Assembly: GCA_050699055.1 (NCBI GenBank)
Contig: JBOHCT010000011.1
Span: 1-40,690, forward strand
Reading direction: 5' to 3'
DNA: 40,690 nt
Origin: JBOHCT01 sp050699055
Lineage (GTDB): Bacteria; Actinomycetota; Actinomycetes; Streptosporangiales; JBOHCT01
The notes below the pieces were generated by a model. The model saw nothing but the letters and a program-made list of their open reading frames with translations, was not told the origin of the DNA and ran no database searches. The position numbers and the translations under genes are program-made. Shown piece by piece: positions 1-8,414 of this stretch (within the stretch, counting starts at the first letter, position 1; every line of letters starts with the position of its first letter).

Positions 1-541
1 CAACGCGACGGTCGTCGACGGCAGACCGACGCATACGACACGGCCGCCGGGGCGGCACAGACGGACAGCGGCGATGACCGCGTCGGGGTGTCCCGCGGTC
101 TCGATCGCGAGGTCGAACGACGCATGGTCGGCCGGAAGCTGTTCGTCGAGCTCGCCAGTACGGGTGGCGCCCAGGCGTCCGGCCAGATCGAGCTGGGCGG
201 CGTCGGCCGCCAGCCCGAACACGGCGAGATCGCGAACGCCCTCGAGCGCCAGCGCGGCGACCGCGCACAGGCCCACCGACCCGGGTGCCCACCTCCAGCC
301 CCGTGACGCCCGGCCCGAGCGCGTGGACTTGGCCGGTGAACTCGTGCCCGAGCACCAGGGGGAAGGAGGGGCGGTAGCCGCTGCGTGCGGCCATGTTCCA
401 CGCCACCATGGAGACGTCGCTGTGGCAGAGCCCGGCGCGGGTGACCTCGACCAGGGCCTCCCCAGGCCCAGGGCGTGGGTCGGGGAGCTCGCGCACCTCG
501 ACGTGACCGGGCGCGGCTGCCGTCTTGACTGTCGCCCTCAT
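1..541 (-). pseudogene. Broken medium-chain (zinc) alcohol dehydrogenase, 3' end outside window
   Basis: Reading minus from ATG 541, which overlaps the stop of the upstream gene as ATGA, the first 85 or so codons are a GroES-like domain of a zinc medium-chain dehydrogenase. It has GLCHSD (catalytic Cys) and LGHEFTG, and ends at GLEVGTRV near 280. The frame then turns to Arg-rich nonsense. In the next frame, from about 285, the sequence resumes as PGSVGLCAVAALALEG, the start of the NAD-binding Rossmann domain, and runs cleanly through DLAIETAGHPDAVIAAV and RPGGRVVCVGLPS to the window edge. The structural-zinc lobe and the linker of a normal protein of about 340 residues are absent. An internal deletion of roughly 80-90 codons plus a frame change is therefore visible. 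Inactive as written, unless it is an assembly error. It is the last gene of the minus operon in view. Confidence 0.75.
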
Positions 542-1497
542 CGAGCGTCCGCCCTCTCCGGGCCGGCGACGAGGGAGCGCAGGGTCCGTTCGAGGCCGTC
601 GGCGAGCGACACCATCGGCTGGTAGCCCAACTCCTCACGTGCTCGCTCGATCGACAGCGCCCCTTTGCGCGCCGCCTCGACGCCCGGTGCGAGCTCGAGT
701 GGTCCGTCGCCGACGCAGGCTTCCCACGTCGGGCGCTGCTCCCGCAGCAGGTCGGCCAGCCGCCGGATGCTCGTCCCGGTGCCGGAGGCGATGTTGTAGG
801 AGCGGTGGGTGAGCCTCGGCGCATCGTGGATGGCGAGGATGCCGCGGACCGCCTCAGAGACGTAGGTGAAGTCGATGCGCTGATCCCCGCCCCGGGGGAG
901 CCGACTGTTTCGCCCCGCCGCGATGTCCTCGAGCCAGGGATGAGGAAGCCGGCGCCGGGGGAAGCCCGGACCGTACACCCAGGACAAGCGCACCGCCACG
1001 TAGTCCAGCCCGCGGTGGTCCGCGTAATGCCCGCCGAGCTGTTCGACGGCTAGCTTGGAGATCCCGTACGGGGAGATGGGCTCACGCGGGCTGTCCTCGG
1101 TAACGGGGTCGCGGGGGAAATGTCCGTAGACCTCTTCCGACGAAAGGTCGACGACGCGCCGTACCCCCGCCTCCACCCCGGCCTCGAAGACGTCCAGCGC
1201 CCCGTCCACGTTCACGCGTACGGCGTGTGCGGGGCTCCTCGCGCTCGCCGCCACGCCCACGATGGCGGCGGCGTGCACCACGCTCGTCACCGCATGGCGG
1301 CGCATCACCTCCGGCAGGCACGCCGGCTCGGTGATGTCGCCGGCCACGACGGTGGCTCGGGGGCCGAATCGGCGGGCCACGAGCTCAGGCTCCGGCACCG
1401 CGGCGTCGAACAGCACCACATCATCCCCCCGCGCCGTCAGCGCGTGGGCCACGTGGGTGCCGACAAAGCCGCACCCGCCCGTGACGAGAACGCTCAT
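538..1497 (-). CDS. NAD-dependent epimerase/dehydratase (extended SDR)
   Basis: 319 residues, normal for extended short-chain dehydrogenases acting on nucleotide sugars or similar substrates. The N-terminal Rossmann motif GGCGFVG is at about residues 7-13. An aspartate after the second strand (VVLFDAA) suits NAD(H). The catalytic pair is in YGISK with the conserved serine in VDLSSEEVYG upstream. The C-terminal part carries RIDFTYVSEAVRGI and YNIASGTG, typical of the substrate lobe. It lies 51 bp after the ThDP enzyme and overlaps the following broken dehydrogenase by 4 bp, so the three were probably co-transcribed. In this catabolic setting it may oxidise or reduce a carbonyl intermediate rather than make nucleotide sugars. 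The substrate cannot be read from the sequence. Confidence 0.85.
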   Translation of the reverse strand: MSVLVTGGCGFVGTHVAHALTARGDDVVLFDAAVPEPELVARRFGPRATVVAGDITEPACLPEVMRRHAVTSVVHAAAIVGVAASARSPAHAVRVNVDGALDVFEAGVEAGVRRVVDLSSEEVYGHFPRDPVTEDSPREPISPYGISKLAVEQLGGHYADHRGLDYVAVRLSWVYGPGFPRRRLPHPWLEDIAAGRNSRLPRGGDQRIDFTYVSEAVRGILAIHDAPRLTHRSYNIASGTGTSIRRLADLLREQRPTWEACVGDGPLELAPGVEAARKGALSIERAREELGYQPMVSLADGLERTLRSLVAGPERADAR

Positions 1498-1548
1498 CGC
1501 GGTTCCTTACGGGATGGAGGGGTTCGCTTCCTTACGCGCGGAGAAAGA

Positions 1549-3351
1549 TCAGGCATCGGACCAGCCGAAGGTGGGTTCCGGATGCGGCAGCGGCGGTAGC
1601 TTCCAGGTCGCGGCCGCCGGCTGCCCGGCCTGCCCGTCGACGATGACGTCGAGGACGGTGGGCCGACCGGAGTCGAGGGCTGTCTTCAGCGCCGAGCCGA
1701 GATCACCCGGTGTGTCGACGCGCAGGCCGTCGGCACCCATGGACCGGGCCATGGCGGCGTAGTCGGGGGAGTAGGGCTCGCTGGCCGCGGTACGGAAGCT
1801 CGTGGCCAGCTCACGTCCGGCACCGAAGTAGCCGAGCTGCTGGTCTCTGATGGAGACGAAGCCCCCGTTGTTCCAGACCAGCCAGACGACGGGGAGGTCG
1901 TACTCCACCGCGGTGGCGACCACGCTGGGCAGCATGAGGAAGCCGCCGTCGCCGACGACGCTCACCACCGGGGTGTCCGGGGCGGCGAGCCGGGCGCCGA
2001 TGGCACCGGCGACCCCGAAGCCCATGGAGGCGAACCCCCAGCTCTGCAGCAGTGTCCGGGGAGGGCTGGTCGGCCATTCCTGCACGATCCAGTTGTGGTG
2101 GACCCCGACGTCGCTGAGCAGGATGCCGTCGGCGGGCAGAACGGCCCGTAGGTCGGTGAGCACGCGTTGCGGGTGGAGCGGGCTCGCGTCGGAGGACCGG
2201 TTCGTGACCACGTGGCGCTCCCACTCCGCCCGCCAGGCGGCGATATCGGCCAGCCAGCGGCGCCGGACCGGGGCGTCCGGGTGCGCTTCGTACGTTCCGG
2301 CCGCCCCCCGTGCCCGCACCCCCTCTCGCAGCTGCGCCAGGACGTCCTTGGGGCCCGCCACGACGCCGAGCTCGACCGGGTAGTTGTGGCCCAGCTCGGC
2401 CGGGTCCACGTCGACCTGGATCAGCCGGGTCGGCGGGATCGTGTAGGTGTAGCCGGGGATCCACGAGCTCGTGGCGCGGTCGTCGAACCGGGTGCCGAGC
2501 GCGAGGATCACGTCGGCGTCTCGGGTGGCACGGTTCGCCTGGTAGGTACCGTTGCGCCCGGTCGCCCCGAGGAACAGCGGCGACCGGGCGTCGCAGCCGC
2601 TCTTTCCCAGCGGTGAGCTGGCCACCGGGATGCCCACGGCCGCCGCGAAGGCGGCGAGCTCAGCCGATGCCTCGGCGTTCTCGACGCCATGACCGGCCAC
2701 GATCACCGGCCTCGCGGCGGCGAGCAGCACGTCCAGGATGGCGTCCACGTCGGCGGGCGCGGCGGTCGAGTGGGACGAGACGCCGTGCCTCCACTGCCCG
2801 GGGTCGGGGACCTCCTCGGTCGACGTCTCGACGAACACATCGAGCGGGACGTCGAGGTGGACGGGGCCGGGACGCCCGCCGAGCATGGTGGCGAACGCCT
2901 GGCGCAGCATGCGGGGAAGCTGCTCGGTTCGGGTGGCCTGAAAGCTGCGCTTGACGTACGGCCGCAACGCGCTGGGGGAGTCAGCCTGAAAATGCCGGCC
3001 GAGCTCCTGGAACGGCGACCGGTTGAACTGCGTGGTCGGCACGTTGCCGGTGATGGCCAGCAGCGCGGAGGCGTCCATCAAGGCGGACCCCAGGGCGACC
3101 GGCAGGTTCGCCGTCCCTGGCCCGCATGAGGTGTACGTCGCCAGCGGCTCGTGCCGGACCCGGTAGTAGGCGTCCGCGATGAAGCCCGCCGCCGACTCGT
3201 GGTGCACCGACAGGGTCCGGATCTCGTCGCGCCGGTCGTACAGAGCGTCCAGCAGGCCGAGGTCCCCGTGCCCGCACAGGCCCACGGCGTAGGGCACCCG
3301 CTCGCGCACGAGGTACTCCGTGATGATCTCCGCGCCCTTGAGCCCGCTCAT
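1549..3351 (-). CDS. Thiamine diphosphate-dependent enzyme (acetolactate synthase / 2-oxoacid decarboxylase family)
   Basis: 600 residues with the three-domain layout of the POX/AHAS family. The N-terminal Pyr domain has the cofactor-activating glutamate at E52 (SVHHESAAGFIADAYYR). A central domain has VILALGTRFDDR. The C-terminal PP domain carries the GDG...NN cofactor motif near residues 465-495 (VVGDGGFLMLP to VWNN). The start is supported by AGGAG just upstream of ATG 3351. The family covers acetolactate synthase, benzoylformate and oxalyl-CoA decarboxylases and sulfoacetaldehyde acetyltransferase, and I cannot choose among them. It is divergent from an aldehyde dehydrogenase gene, an arrangement that suggests a 2-oxoacid is decarboxylated to an aldehyde that is then oxidised. 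No regulatory small subunit is nearby, which argues against a biosynthetic acetolactate synthase. Confidence 0.85.
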   Translation of the reverse strand: MSGLKGAEIITEYLVRERVPYAVGLCGHGDLGLLDALYDRRDEIRTLSVHHESAAGFIADAYYRVRHEPLATYTSCGPGTANLPVALGSALMDASALLAITGNVPTTQFNRSPFQELGRHFQADSPSALRPYVKRSFQATRTEQLPRMLRQAFATMLGGRPGPVHLDVPLDVFVETSTEEVPDPGQWRHGVSSHSTAAPADVDAILDVLLAAARPVIVAGHGVENAEASAELAAFAAAVGIPVASSPLGKSGCDARSPLFLGATGRNGTYQANRATRDADVILALGTRFDDRATSSWIPGYTYTIPPTRLIQVDVDPAELGHNYPVELGVVAGPKDVLAQLREGVRARGAAGTYEAHPDAPVRRRWLADIAAWRAEWERHVVTNRSSDASPLHPQRVLTDLRAVLPADGILLSDVGVHHNWIVQEWPTSPPRTLLQSWGFASMGFGVAGAIGARLAAPDTPVVSVVGDGGFLMLPSVVATAVEYDLPVVWLVWNNGGFVSIRDQQLGYFGAGRELATSFRTAASEPYSPDYAAMARSMGADGLRVDTPGDLGSALKTALDSGRPTVLDVIVDGQAGQPAAATWKLPPLPHPEPTFGWSDA

Positions 3352-3369
3352 TGGTCTCCTTGCGTATTA

Positions 3370-3389
3370 CACAACACCATTGTGCTGTG
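3370..3389. promoter_or_regulatory. Imperfect inverted repeat between divergent operons
   Basis: CACAACAC, a 4-bp spacer, then GTGCTGTG: arms of 8 bp with one mismatch. It lies in the 104-bp gap between the divergent ThDP gene (ATG 3351) and the aldehyde dehydrogenase (ATG 3456). The position suits an operator controlling both directions, and the IclR gene at the end of the plus operon is the obvious candidate. Function is inferred from position only. Confidence 0.35.
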
Positions 3390-3455
3390 CGCGACGCTAT
3401 GGGAACCTGGGACGGGAGTCAAGAGCGACTCGGGAGAACCCGGAGGAGGCTGCGG

Positions 3456-4925
3456 ATGACAGGGCTCCTGGAGGGCGCGACGGGCCTGCTCGTCGACGGA
3501 CTGTGGCAAACCGACGCGCCCGAGCTCCCGGTCTACGACAAGTACTCCTCGGAGCCGTTGCGGACCGTGCGGCGGGCACGGGTCGGCGACGTGGATGACG
3601 CGGTCGCGGGCGCCGTGGCCGCCTCCCACCACCCGCTGCCACCGATGCGGCGTTACGAGATCCTGAGCGGGGCGTCCGGCCTCTTGCGCGAGCACCAGGA
3701 CGAGATCCGCGCGGTCTACGTCGCCGAAACCGGTTTCACCACGGCCGACGCCGACGGTGAGCTGGTCCGCGCGGCGTCCACGTTGCGCCTGTGCGCCGAG
3801 GAGGCCCTCCGGATCGCCGGCGAGGAGGTACCGGTGGCCGCGACGCCGGGCAGCGAGCGCCGGCTCGCCTTCACGATCCGGGTTCCGGTCGGGGTCGTCG
3901 CCGCGATCACGCCGTTCAACGCGCCGCTGAACACGGTCGCGCACAAGATCGGCCCGGCGATCGCCGCGGGCAACGCGGTCGTCCTCAAGCCGGCCGGGCA
4001 GACCCCGCTTTGCGCGGTCGCCTTGGCCCAACTGCTGATCGACGCCGGCCTGCCCCCCGGCTTCCTCCAGCTGGTGTGCGGACCGGGGGCATCGGTCGGG
4101 GTGGCGCTCACAGAAGACACGCGGGTCCGGTTCTTCACCTTCACCGGTTCGACCGCCGTCGGGTTGTCGATCAAGCAACGGTCGGGCATCGCGAAGACCC
4201 ACCTGGAGCTGGGCTCCAACAGCGCGTCGCTCGTGGCCGCGGACGCCGACCTCGAGCTCGTCGCCGACCTCGTCGCGCGGGCCGGCTTCCGCAAGGCGGG
4301 CCAGGTCTGTACCAGCGTGCAGCGTCTCCTGGTGGACGGGCGGGTCATCGACGACCTCGCCGACCTGTTGACCAAGCGCGCCGCCTCGCTGCGGGCCGGC
4401 GACCCCCGCGATCCAGGGGTCGGGGTCGGCCCGCTGATCGCGACCGCGGAGGCGGAACGCGCCCAGGCATGGGTCGAGGGGGCGACCCGCCGAGGAGCGA
4501 CGCTGCTGGCCGGCGGCGAGCGGGACGGCCCCGTCCTCTCGCCCACCCTGCTACGCGACCCACCCGCCGACAGCCGCGTCATGACCGACGAGATCTTCGC
4601 GCCGGTCGTGGCGCTCGTCCGGGTCGATGGTCTCGACGCGGCGGTCGACCTGGTGAACGCCGGCGACTACGGGCTGCAGGCCGGGGTGTTCACCAGGGAC
4701 ATCGACGCGGCCTTCGACGCCGCGCGGCGCCTTCGGGTGGGCGGTGTGATGATCAACGACACGTCCAGCTACCACGCCGACGCGATGCCCTACGGCGGGG
4801 TCAAGGACAGCGGCTACGGGCTGGAGGGTCCGAGGTATGCCGTCCACGACATGACCGACCCACGCATCATCGTGCTGAACCTCCGTGCGGGAGACCGCCA
4901 GGCAACGGAAGGGCCTGTCTCATGA
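3456..4925 (+). CDS. NAD(P)-dependent aldehyde dehydrogenase
   Basis: I start it at ATG 3456 because GGAGGAGG sits 6-7 bp upstream; the frame is open to 3351. 489 residues, the family norm. The catalytic cysteine is C285 in GQVCTSVQR and the general-base glutamate is E251 in LELGSNSAS. The usual LELGGK has here become LELGSN, as in subfamilies near lactaldehyde and phosphonoacetaldehyde dehydrogenases. The cofactor-binding region has ITPFNAPLN and VLKPAGQTP, and the C-terminal closing motif is MPYGGVKDSGYG. The stop overlaps the next start as ATGA, so it heads a coupled operon. Likely oxidises an aldehyde made by the divergent ThDP enzyme; the exact substrate is unknown. Confidence 0.9.
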   Translation: MTGLLEGATGLLVDGLWQTDAPELPVYDKYSSEPLRTVRRARVGDVDDAVAGAVAASHHPLPPMRRYEILSGASGLLREHQDEIRAVYVAETGFTTADADGELVRAASTLRLCAEEALRIAGEEVPVAATPGSERRLAFTIRVPVGVVAAITPFNAPLNTVAHKIGPAIAAGNAVVLKPAGQTPLCAVALAQLLIDAGLPPGFLQLVCGPGASVGVALTEDTRVRFFTFTGSTAVGLSIKQRSGIAKTHLELGSNSASLVAADADLELVADLVARAGFRKAGQVCTSVQRLLVDGRVIDDLADLLTKRAASLRAGDPRDPGVGVGPLIATAEAERAQAWVEGATRRGATLLAGGERDGPVLSPTLLRDPPADSRVMTDEIFAPVVALVRVDGLDAAVDLVNAGDYGLQAGVFTRDIDAAFDAARRLRVGGVMINDTSSYHADAMPYGGVKDSGYGLEGPRYAVHDMTDPRIIVLNLRAGDRQATEGPVS

Positions 4926-5770
4926 CGCTCCCTCTCTCCGGGTGCAGCTTCGGTTGGCTTCACCAGAAGCCACTGGTCGACGCCCTTCGTGCGCTGGCGC
5001 GGCACGGGTTCCACTCGGTCGAGCTGACCACCGCCCCGACGCACCTGTTCTCGCGGTCGCTCGGCCCGTACGAGCGGCGCGAGCTGAGTCGGACCCTGCG
5101 GGCGCTGGACCTGCGGCCCGTCTCGGTGAACCCCAGCTTCGTGGACATCAACCTGATCAGCACCAACCCGGAGATACGCGACGTCAGCGAGCGGCAGCTC
5201 CTCGCCGACATCGAGCTCGCAGCCGACCTGGAGGCCCCGTACGTCGTGGTGATCCCCGGCCGGCGCCATGCCCTGGCGCCCGCGCCCGACGAGACCGCGC
5301 GGGAGGTCCTCGACGATGGGCTGACCCGGCTCGTCCGGCGCGCCGAGGCGTTGGGCGTCACCATCACCCTGGAGAACAGCCCCTACGGCTACCTGGGGGC
5401 CTCATCCGAGCTGTTCGGTATCGTCGAGCGCTGGGACTCCCCCCACCTGCGGATCACCTACGACGTCGCGAACGCGCTCGCCCTCGAGGATCCCGCGGAA
5501 GGTGTCGGGCACGTCGGGCGGTACCTCGCGCTGGCGCACGTCAGCGACACCTGGCGGACGAAGTGGGCGCACACCTCGGTGGGCCGGGGAGAGGTGGATT
5601 TCGCCGCGTTCGCGGGCGCGCTCGAGGCGATCGGGTTCCGCGGGCCTACCGTGTACGAGCTGGCCGACGGCGAGGATCCCGAGCCGCGGCTCGCCGGCGA
5701 CCTGTCGGCGCTGGAAGCCGCCGGATGGTCGGCCGCGATCCCTCCTGACCTTTGGGGAGGTGCTGCATGA
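4922..5770 (+). CDS. Sugar phosphate isomerase/epimerase family (AP endonuclease 2-like TIM barrel)
   Basis: 282 residues forming a (beta/alpha)8 barrel of the xylose isomerase-like / AP-endonuclease-2 family, which includes IolE/IolI-type inositol enzymes, hydroxypyruvate isomerase and 3-dehydroshikimate dehydratases. Candidate metal ligands follow the family pattern: Glu in TITLENSP, Asp in ITYDVANAL, His in LALAHVSDTW and Glu near the C-terminus in TVYELADGED. The start overlaps the aldehyde dehydrogenase stop (ATGA) and its own stop overlaps the next ATG in the same way, so it is the middle gene of a coupled trio. In this context an isomerase or dehydratase acting on a hydroxy-oxo acid is plausible; the reaction is not determined. 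Confidence 0.8.
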   Translation: MTLPLSGCSFGWLHQKPLVDALRALARHGFHSVELTTAPTHLFSRSLGPYERRELSRTLRALDLRPVSVNPSFVDINLISTNPEIRDVSERQLLADIELAADLEAPYVVVIPGRRHALAPAPDETAREVLDDGLTRLVRRAEALGVTITLENSPYGYLGASSELFGIVERWDSPHLRITYDVANALALEDPAEGVGHVGRYLALAHVSDTWRTKWAHTSVGRGEVDFAAFAGALEAIGFRGPTVYELADGEDPEPRLAGDLSALEAAGWSAAIPPDLWGGAA

Positions 5771-7395
5771 CGGTCCACGGAACGGAGTCGTTGCCGTCCA
5801 CGGTCGACGTGGTCGTCGCGGGCAGCGGCGCCGCGGGGCTGACCGCGGCCTTGGCGGCGGCCACAGGCGGGGCCTCGGTGCTGGTGGTCGAGCGCGCCGA
5901 CGAGCTCGGCGGTACCACCGCACTCTCCGGCGGACGCGTGTGGGTGCCGGGCAACCACCTTCCGGAGAACGCCGGGGACGGGCCCGACGCCGCCGGCGCG
6001 TATCTGCGAGGCTTGTTCAGCGACCGCTACCCGCACATGACGAAGGCGTTCGTCGAGACCGCACCGACGATGGCCCGCTTCGTCGAGGAACACAGCCCGC
6101 ACCGGTTCGTCGCCTGCCCCAACTATCCCGACTACTATCCGTCGCGACCCGGCGCGACGCTGGGCGGCCGGGCCCTGGACATGGAGCCGATCGACCTCAC
6201 GGATCTGACACCGCTGGTGCGGTCGATCCGTACCCCGCGGGGCTACGTACCCATGACGCACGCCGAGTGGGAGAAGTGGCGCTACCCGCAACGATTCGAC
6301 TGGACGCTGCTCGACGACAGGCTGCGCCGCGGCATCAGGACCGGAGGCGTCGCGCTCGTCGCCGCGCTGCTCGACGGCGCCGTCAGCGCCGGTGTACGGG
6401 TAGCGACAGGGACCCGGCTGGTGCGGGTCCATCTGGGAGAGGACGGTGGGGTTCGCTCCGCCGACCTGGAACACGATGGTGGTACTACCACGCTGCCCGC
6501 CTCGTCCGTGATCCTCGCCACCGGCGGCTTCGACTGGAACGACGACCTGCGCGCACGAGCACATCCCGGGCCGCAGGCCGCGACCGGCGCGCCGCCGAGC
6601 AACACCGGTGACACGCTGCGCGTCGCCGAGGAGGTCGGGGCCGAGATCGACAACATCGGCGAGGGCTGGTGGATGCCGATGATCCGGGTGCCGGGGGAGA
6701 CCCTCGACGGCAGGCCCTTCTACCGTTCGCTGATCCGAGAGCGCGGCGCGCCGCGCCAGATCATGGTCAACGCCGCCGGCCGGCGCTTCGTCGACGAGGC
6801 GTTGCCGTACAACGAGATCGGCAAGGCCTTCCATCGCCGGGACGCCGGCGGCTACCCCAACGAGGTCGCCTACCTCATCTTCGACGAGGAGTTCCGGCGG
6901 AGCTACCCGCTCCCCGCGGTCCGCCCCGACCGACCGTTGCCCGGGTGGGTGGCCCGCGCCGACTCGCTCGCCGAGCTCGCCGCCGGCATCGCCGTGGACG
7001 GACCCGGGCTGGCGGACTCCGTCGAGCGGTGGAACCGTTCGTGTGGCAGCGGGAACGACACCGACTTCGGGCGGGGGAGCAACCCCTACGACCGCTACTA
7101 CGGTGACCCCGACACCCATCCGAACCCGAACCTCGGGCCGATCGACGAGCCCCCGTACTACGCGGTCCGGATCCTTGCCGGAACCATCGGCACCAAGGGC
7201 GGCCCCGTCACCGACGAGGACGCAGGCGTCCGCACGCCCCGAGGTGGGCACATCCGGGGCCTGTACGCCGTCGGCAACGCCTCGGCGTTCTGGACCGCGG
7301 ACGGCTATCCGGGGCCAGGCGCGACCCTCGCCGTCGGCATGACGATGGGATACCGGGCCGGCCGGCACGCGGCTCCGCACGGGAGTCGCTTGTGA
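5767..7395 (+). CDS. FAD-dependent oxidoreductase (fumarate reductase / 3-ketosteroid dehydrogenase-like)
   Basis: 542 residues from ATG 5767, with GGGGAGG upstream and an ATGA overlap with the previous gene. The N-terminal dinucleotide-binding motif is VVVAGSGAAGLTAALAA, followed by the ribose-binding acidic residue in VVERADELGG and the TTALSGGRVW segment seen in FAD-binding-2 proteins such as fumarate reductase, urocanate reductase and KstD. The C-terminal FAD closure is GYPGPGATLAVGMTMGYRAG. No heme or Fe-S segment or signal peptide is seen, so it is probably a soluble flavoenzyme that introduces or removes a double bond next to a carbonyl. The substrate is presumably that of the surrounding pathway. 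Confidence 0.85.
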   Translation: MTVHGTESLPSTVDVVVAGSGAAGLTAALAAATGGASVLVVERADELGGTTALSGGRVWVPGNHLPENAGDGPDAAGAYLRGLFSDRYPHMTKAFVETAPTMARFVEEHSPHRFVACPNYPDYYPSRPGATLGGRALDMEPIDLTDLTPLVRSIRTPRGYVPMTHAEWEKWRYPQRFDWTLLDDRLRRGIRTGGVALVAALLDGAVSAGVRVATGTRLVRVHLGEDGGVRSADLEHDGGTTTLPASSVILATGGFDWNDDLRARAHPGPQAATGAPPSNTGDTLRVAEEVGAEIDNIGEGWWMPMIRVPGETLDGRPFYRSLIRERGAPRQIMVNAAGRRFVDEALPYNEIGKAFHRRDAGGYPNEVAYLIFDEEFRRSYPLPAVRPDRPLPGWVARADSLAELAAGIAVDGPGLADSVERWNRSCGSGNDTDFGRGSNPYDRYYGDPDTHPNPNLGPIDEPPYYAVRILAGTIGTKGGPVTDEDAGVRTPRGGHIRGLYAVGNASAFWTADGYPGPGATLAVGMTMGYRAGRHAAPHGSRL

Positions 7396-7503
7396 CACGG
7401 CGGCCGGCCGCCTGACCGCGTGTTCCGTGTGGCCCCTGGCCCCCGCCCGCGCCTTTCGTCGTCTGCATAATGATGGAGGATCTCCTTGTCAGGCGGAGGT
7501 GAG

Positions 7504-8361
7504 ATGGAGGCTCCCCGGCCCGGTCCTGCCCGGGAGGGGCTCGTGGCGGCGCTCCTGCACGGGTTGGCGGTCCTGGACATGTTCGACCGTGGCCGTCCCA
7601 CGATCGGGATCGGTGAGATGGCGCGGCATCTGGGGGTGCACAAGTCGAGCGCCTCCCGGCTGGCGGCCACCCTGGCGGCGGCCGGGTACCTCGAACCCGA
7701 CGGAGAGCCCGGCCGGTACAGGTTGGGCCGTAAGCTCGCCGAGCTCGGTGAACTCGTCGTCACCGACACCGAGCTGCGGCGGGTCGCCCTACCGCCGCTG
7801 AAGGATCTGGTTGACGGCCTGGGGGAGACCGGACACCTCGCCATCCTGGAAGGTCGCGAGGCAGTGACCGTCGAGGTCGTCGACGGCTGGCAAACCGTGC
7901 GGATGCACTCCTGGGTGGGTAAGCGCTCACCGGCGCACTGCAGCTCCATGGGTAAGGCGTTGCTGGCCGGGCTCGACCCCGCCGAGATCGATGCCCGCTA
8001 CCCCGACCGGACGCTGGAAGCGAGGACGAAGCGGACGATCACCGACCGCCGGAAACTGCACCGCCATCTGGACGAGGTGCGCCGCCGCGGGTACGCCGCG
8101 GACGACGAGGAACTCGAGACCTACCTCTGCTGTGTGGCCGCCCCGATCTTCGACCGGAGGGGCGCCGTCGTGGCGAGCGTCAGCGTCTCCGGACCAGCCT
8201 CGCGCATACACGAGGCCACCGCCCCCGCGATCGCCGACCACGTGCGGCGCGCCGCCTGGCGGACCAGCGCACAACTCGGCGCGCCACCCGACGTCCCCGG
8301 CTGGCTCCCGCCTCCCGCTGAGGAGTCCCCCCAGGACCGGCGCAAATCCGGTTCATCGTGA
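7504..8361 (+). CDS. IclR-family transcriptional regulator
   Basis: About 285 residues. The N-terminal winged helix-turn-helix (IGIGEMARHLGVHKSSASRLAATLAAAGYLE) is followed by the IclR effector domain with SSMGKALLAGL and a C-terminal CVAAPIFDRRGAVVASVSVSGP. Two starts are possible: ATG 7504 with GGAGG 4 bp upstream (used here) or an in-frame TTG at 7486 with GGAGGA 5 bp upstream. It follows the flavoprotein gene by about 108 bp on the same strand. IclR proteins commonly control aromatic and short-acid catabolism in response to a pathway acid. It probably regulates the operon it ends and the divergent ThDP operon, perhaps through the inverted repeat at 3370-3389. Confidence 0.88.
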   Translation: MEAPRPGPAREGLVAALLHGLAVLDMFDRGRPTIGIGEMARHLGVHKSSASRLAATLAAAGYLEPDGEPGRYRLGRKLAELGELVVTDTELRRVALPPLKDLVDGLGETGHLAILEGREAVTVEVVDGWQTVRMHSWVGKRSPAHCSSMGKALLAGLDPAEIDARYPDRTLEARTKRTITDRRKLHRHLDEVRRRGYAADDEELETYLCCVAAPIFDRRGAVVASVSVSGPASRIHEATAPAIADHVRRAAWRTSAQLGAPPDVPGWLPPPAEESPQDRRKSGSS

Positions 8362-8414
8362 AGCCTGGTCCGGTGCTTGTCGGCTTCGCGATCACTGTCA
8401 CGTACGATCACCGC

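Noticed and set aside
5458..7398. 646-residue open frame on the minus strand
   Set aside because: It lies opposite the TIM-barrel and FAD oxidoreductase genes, shows no recognisable motif, and is typical of antisense open frames in very GC-rich DNA.
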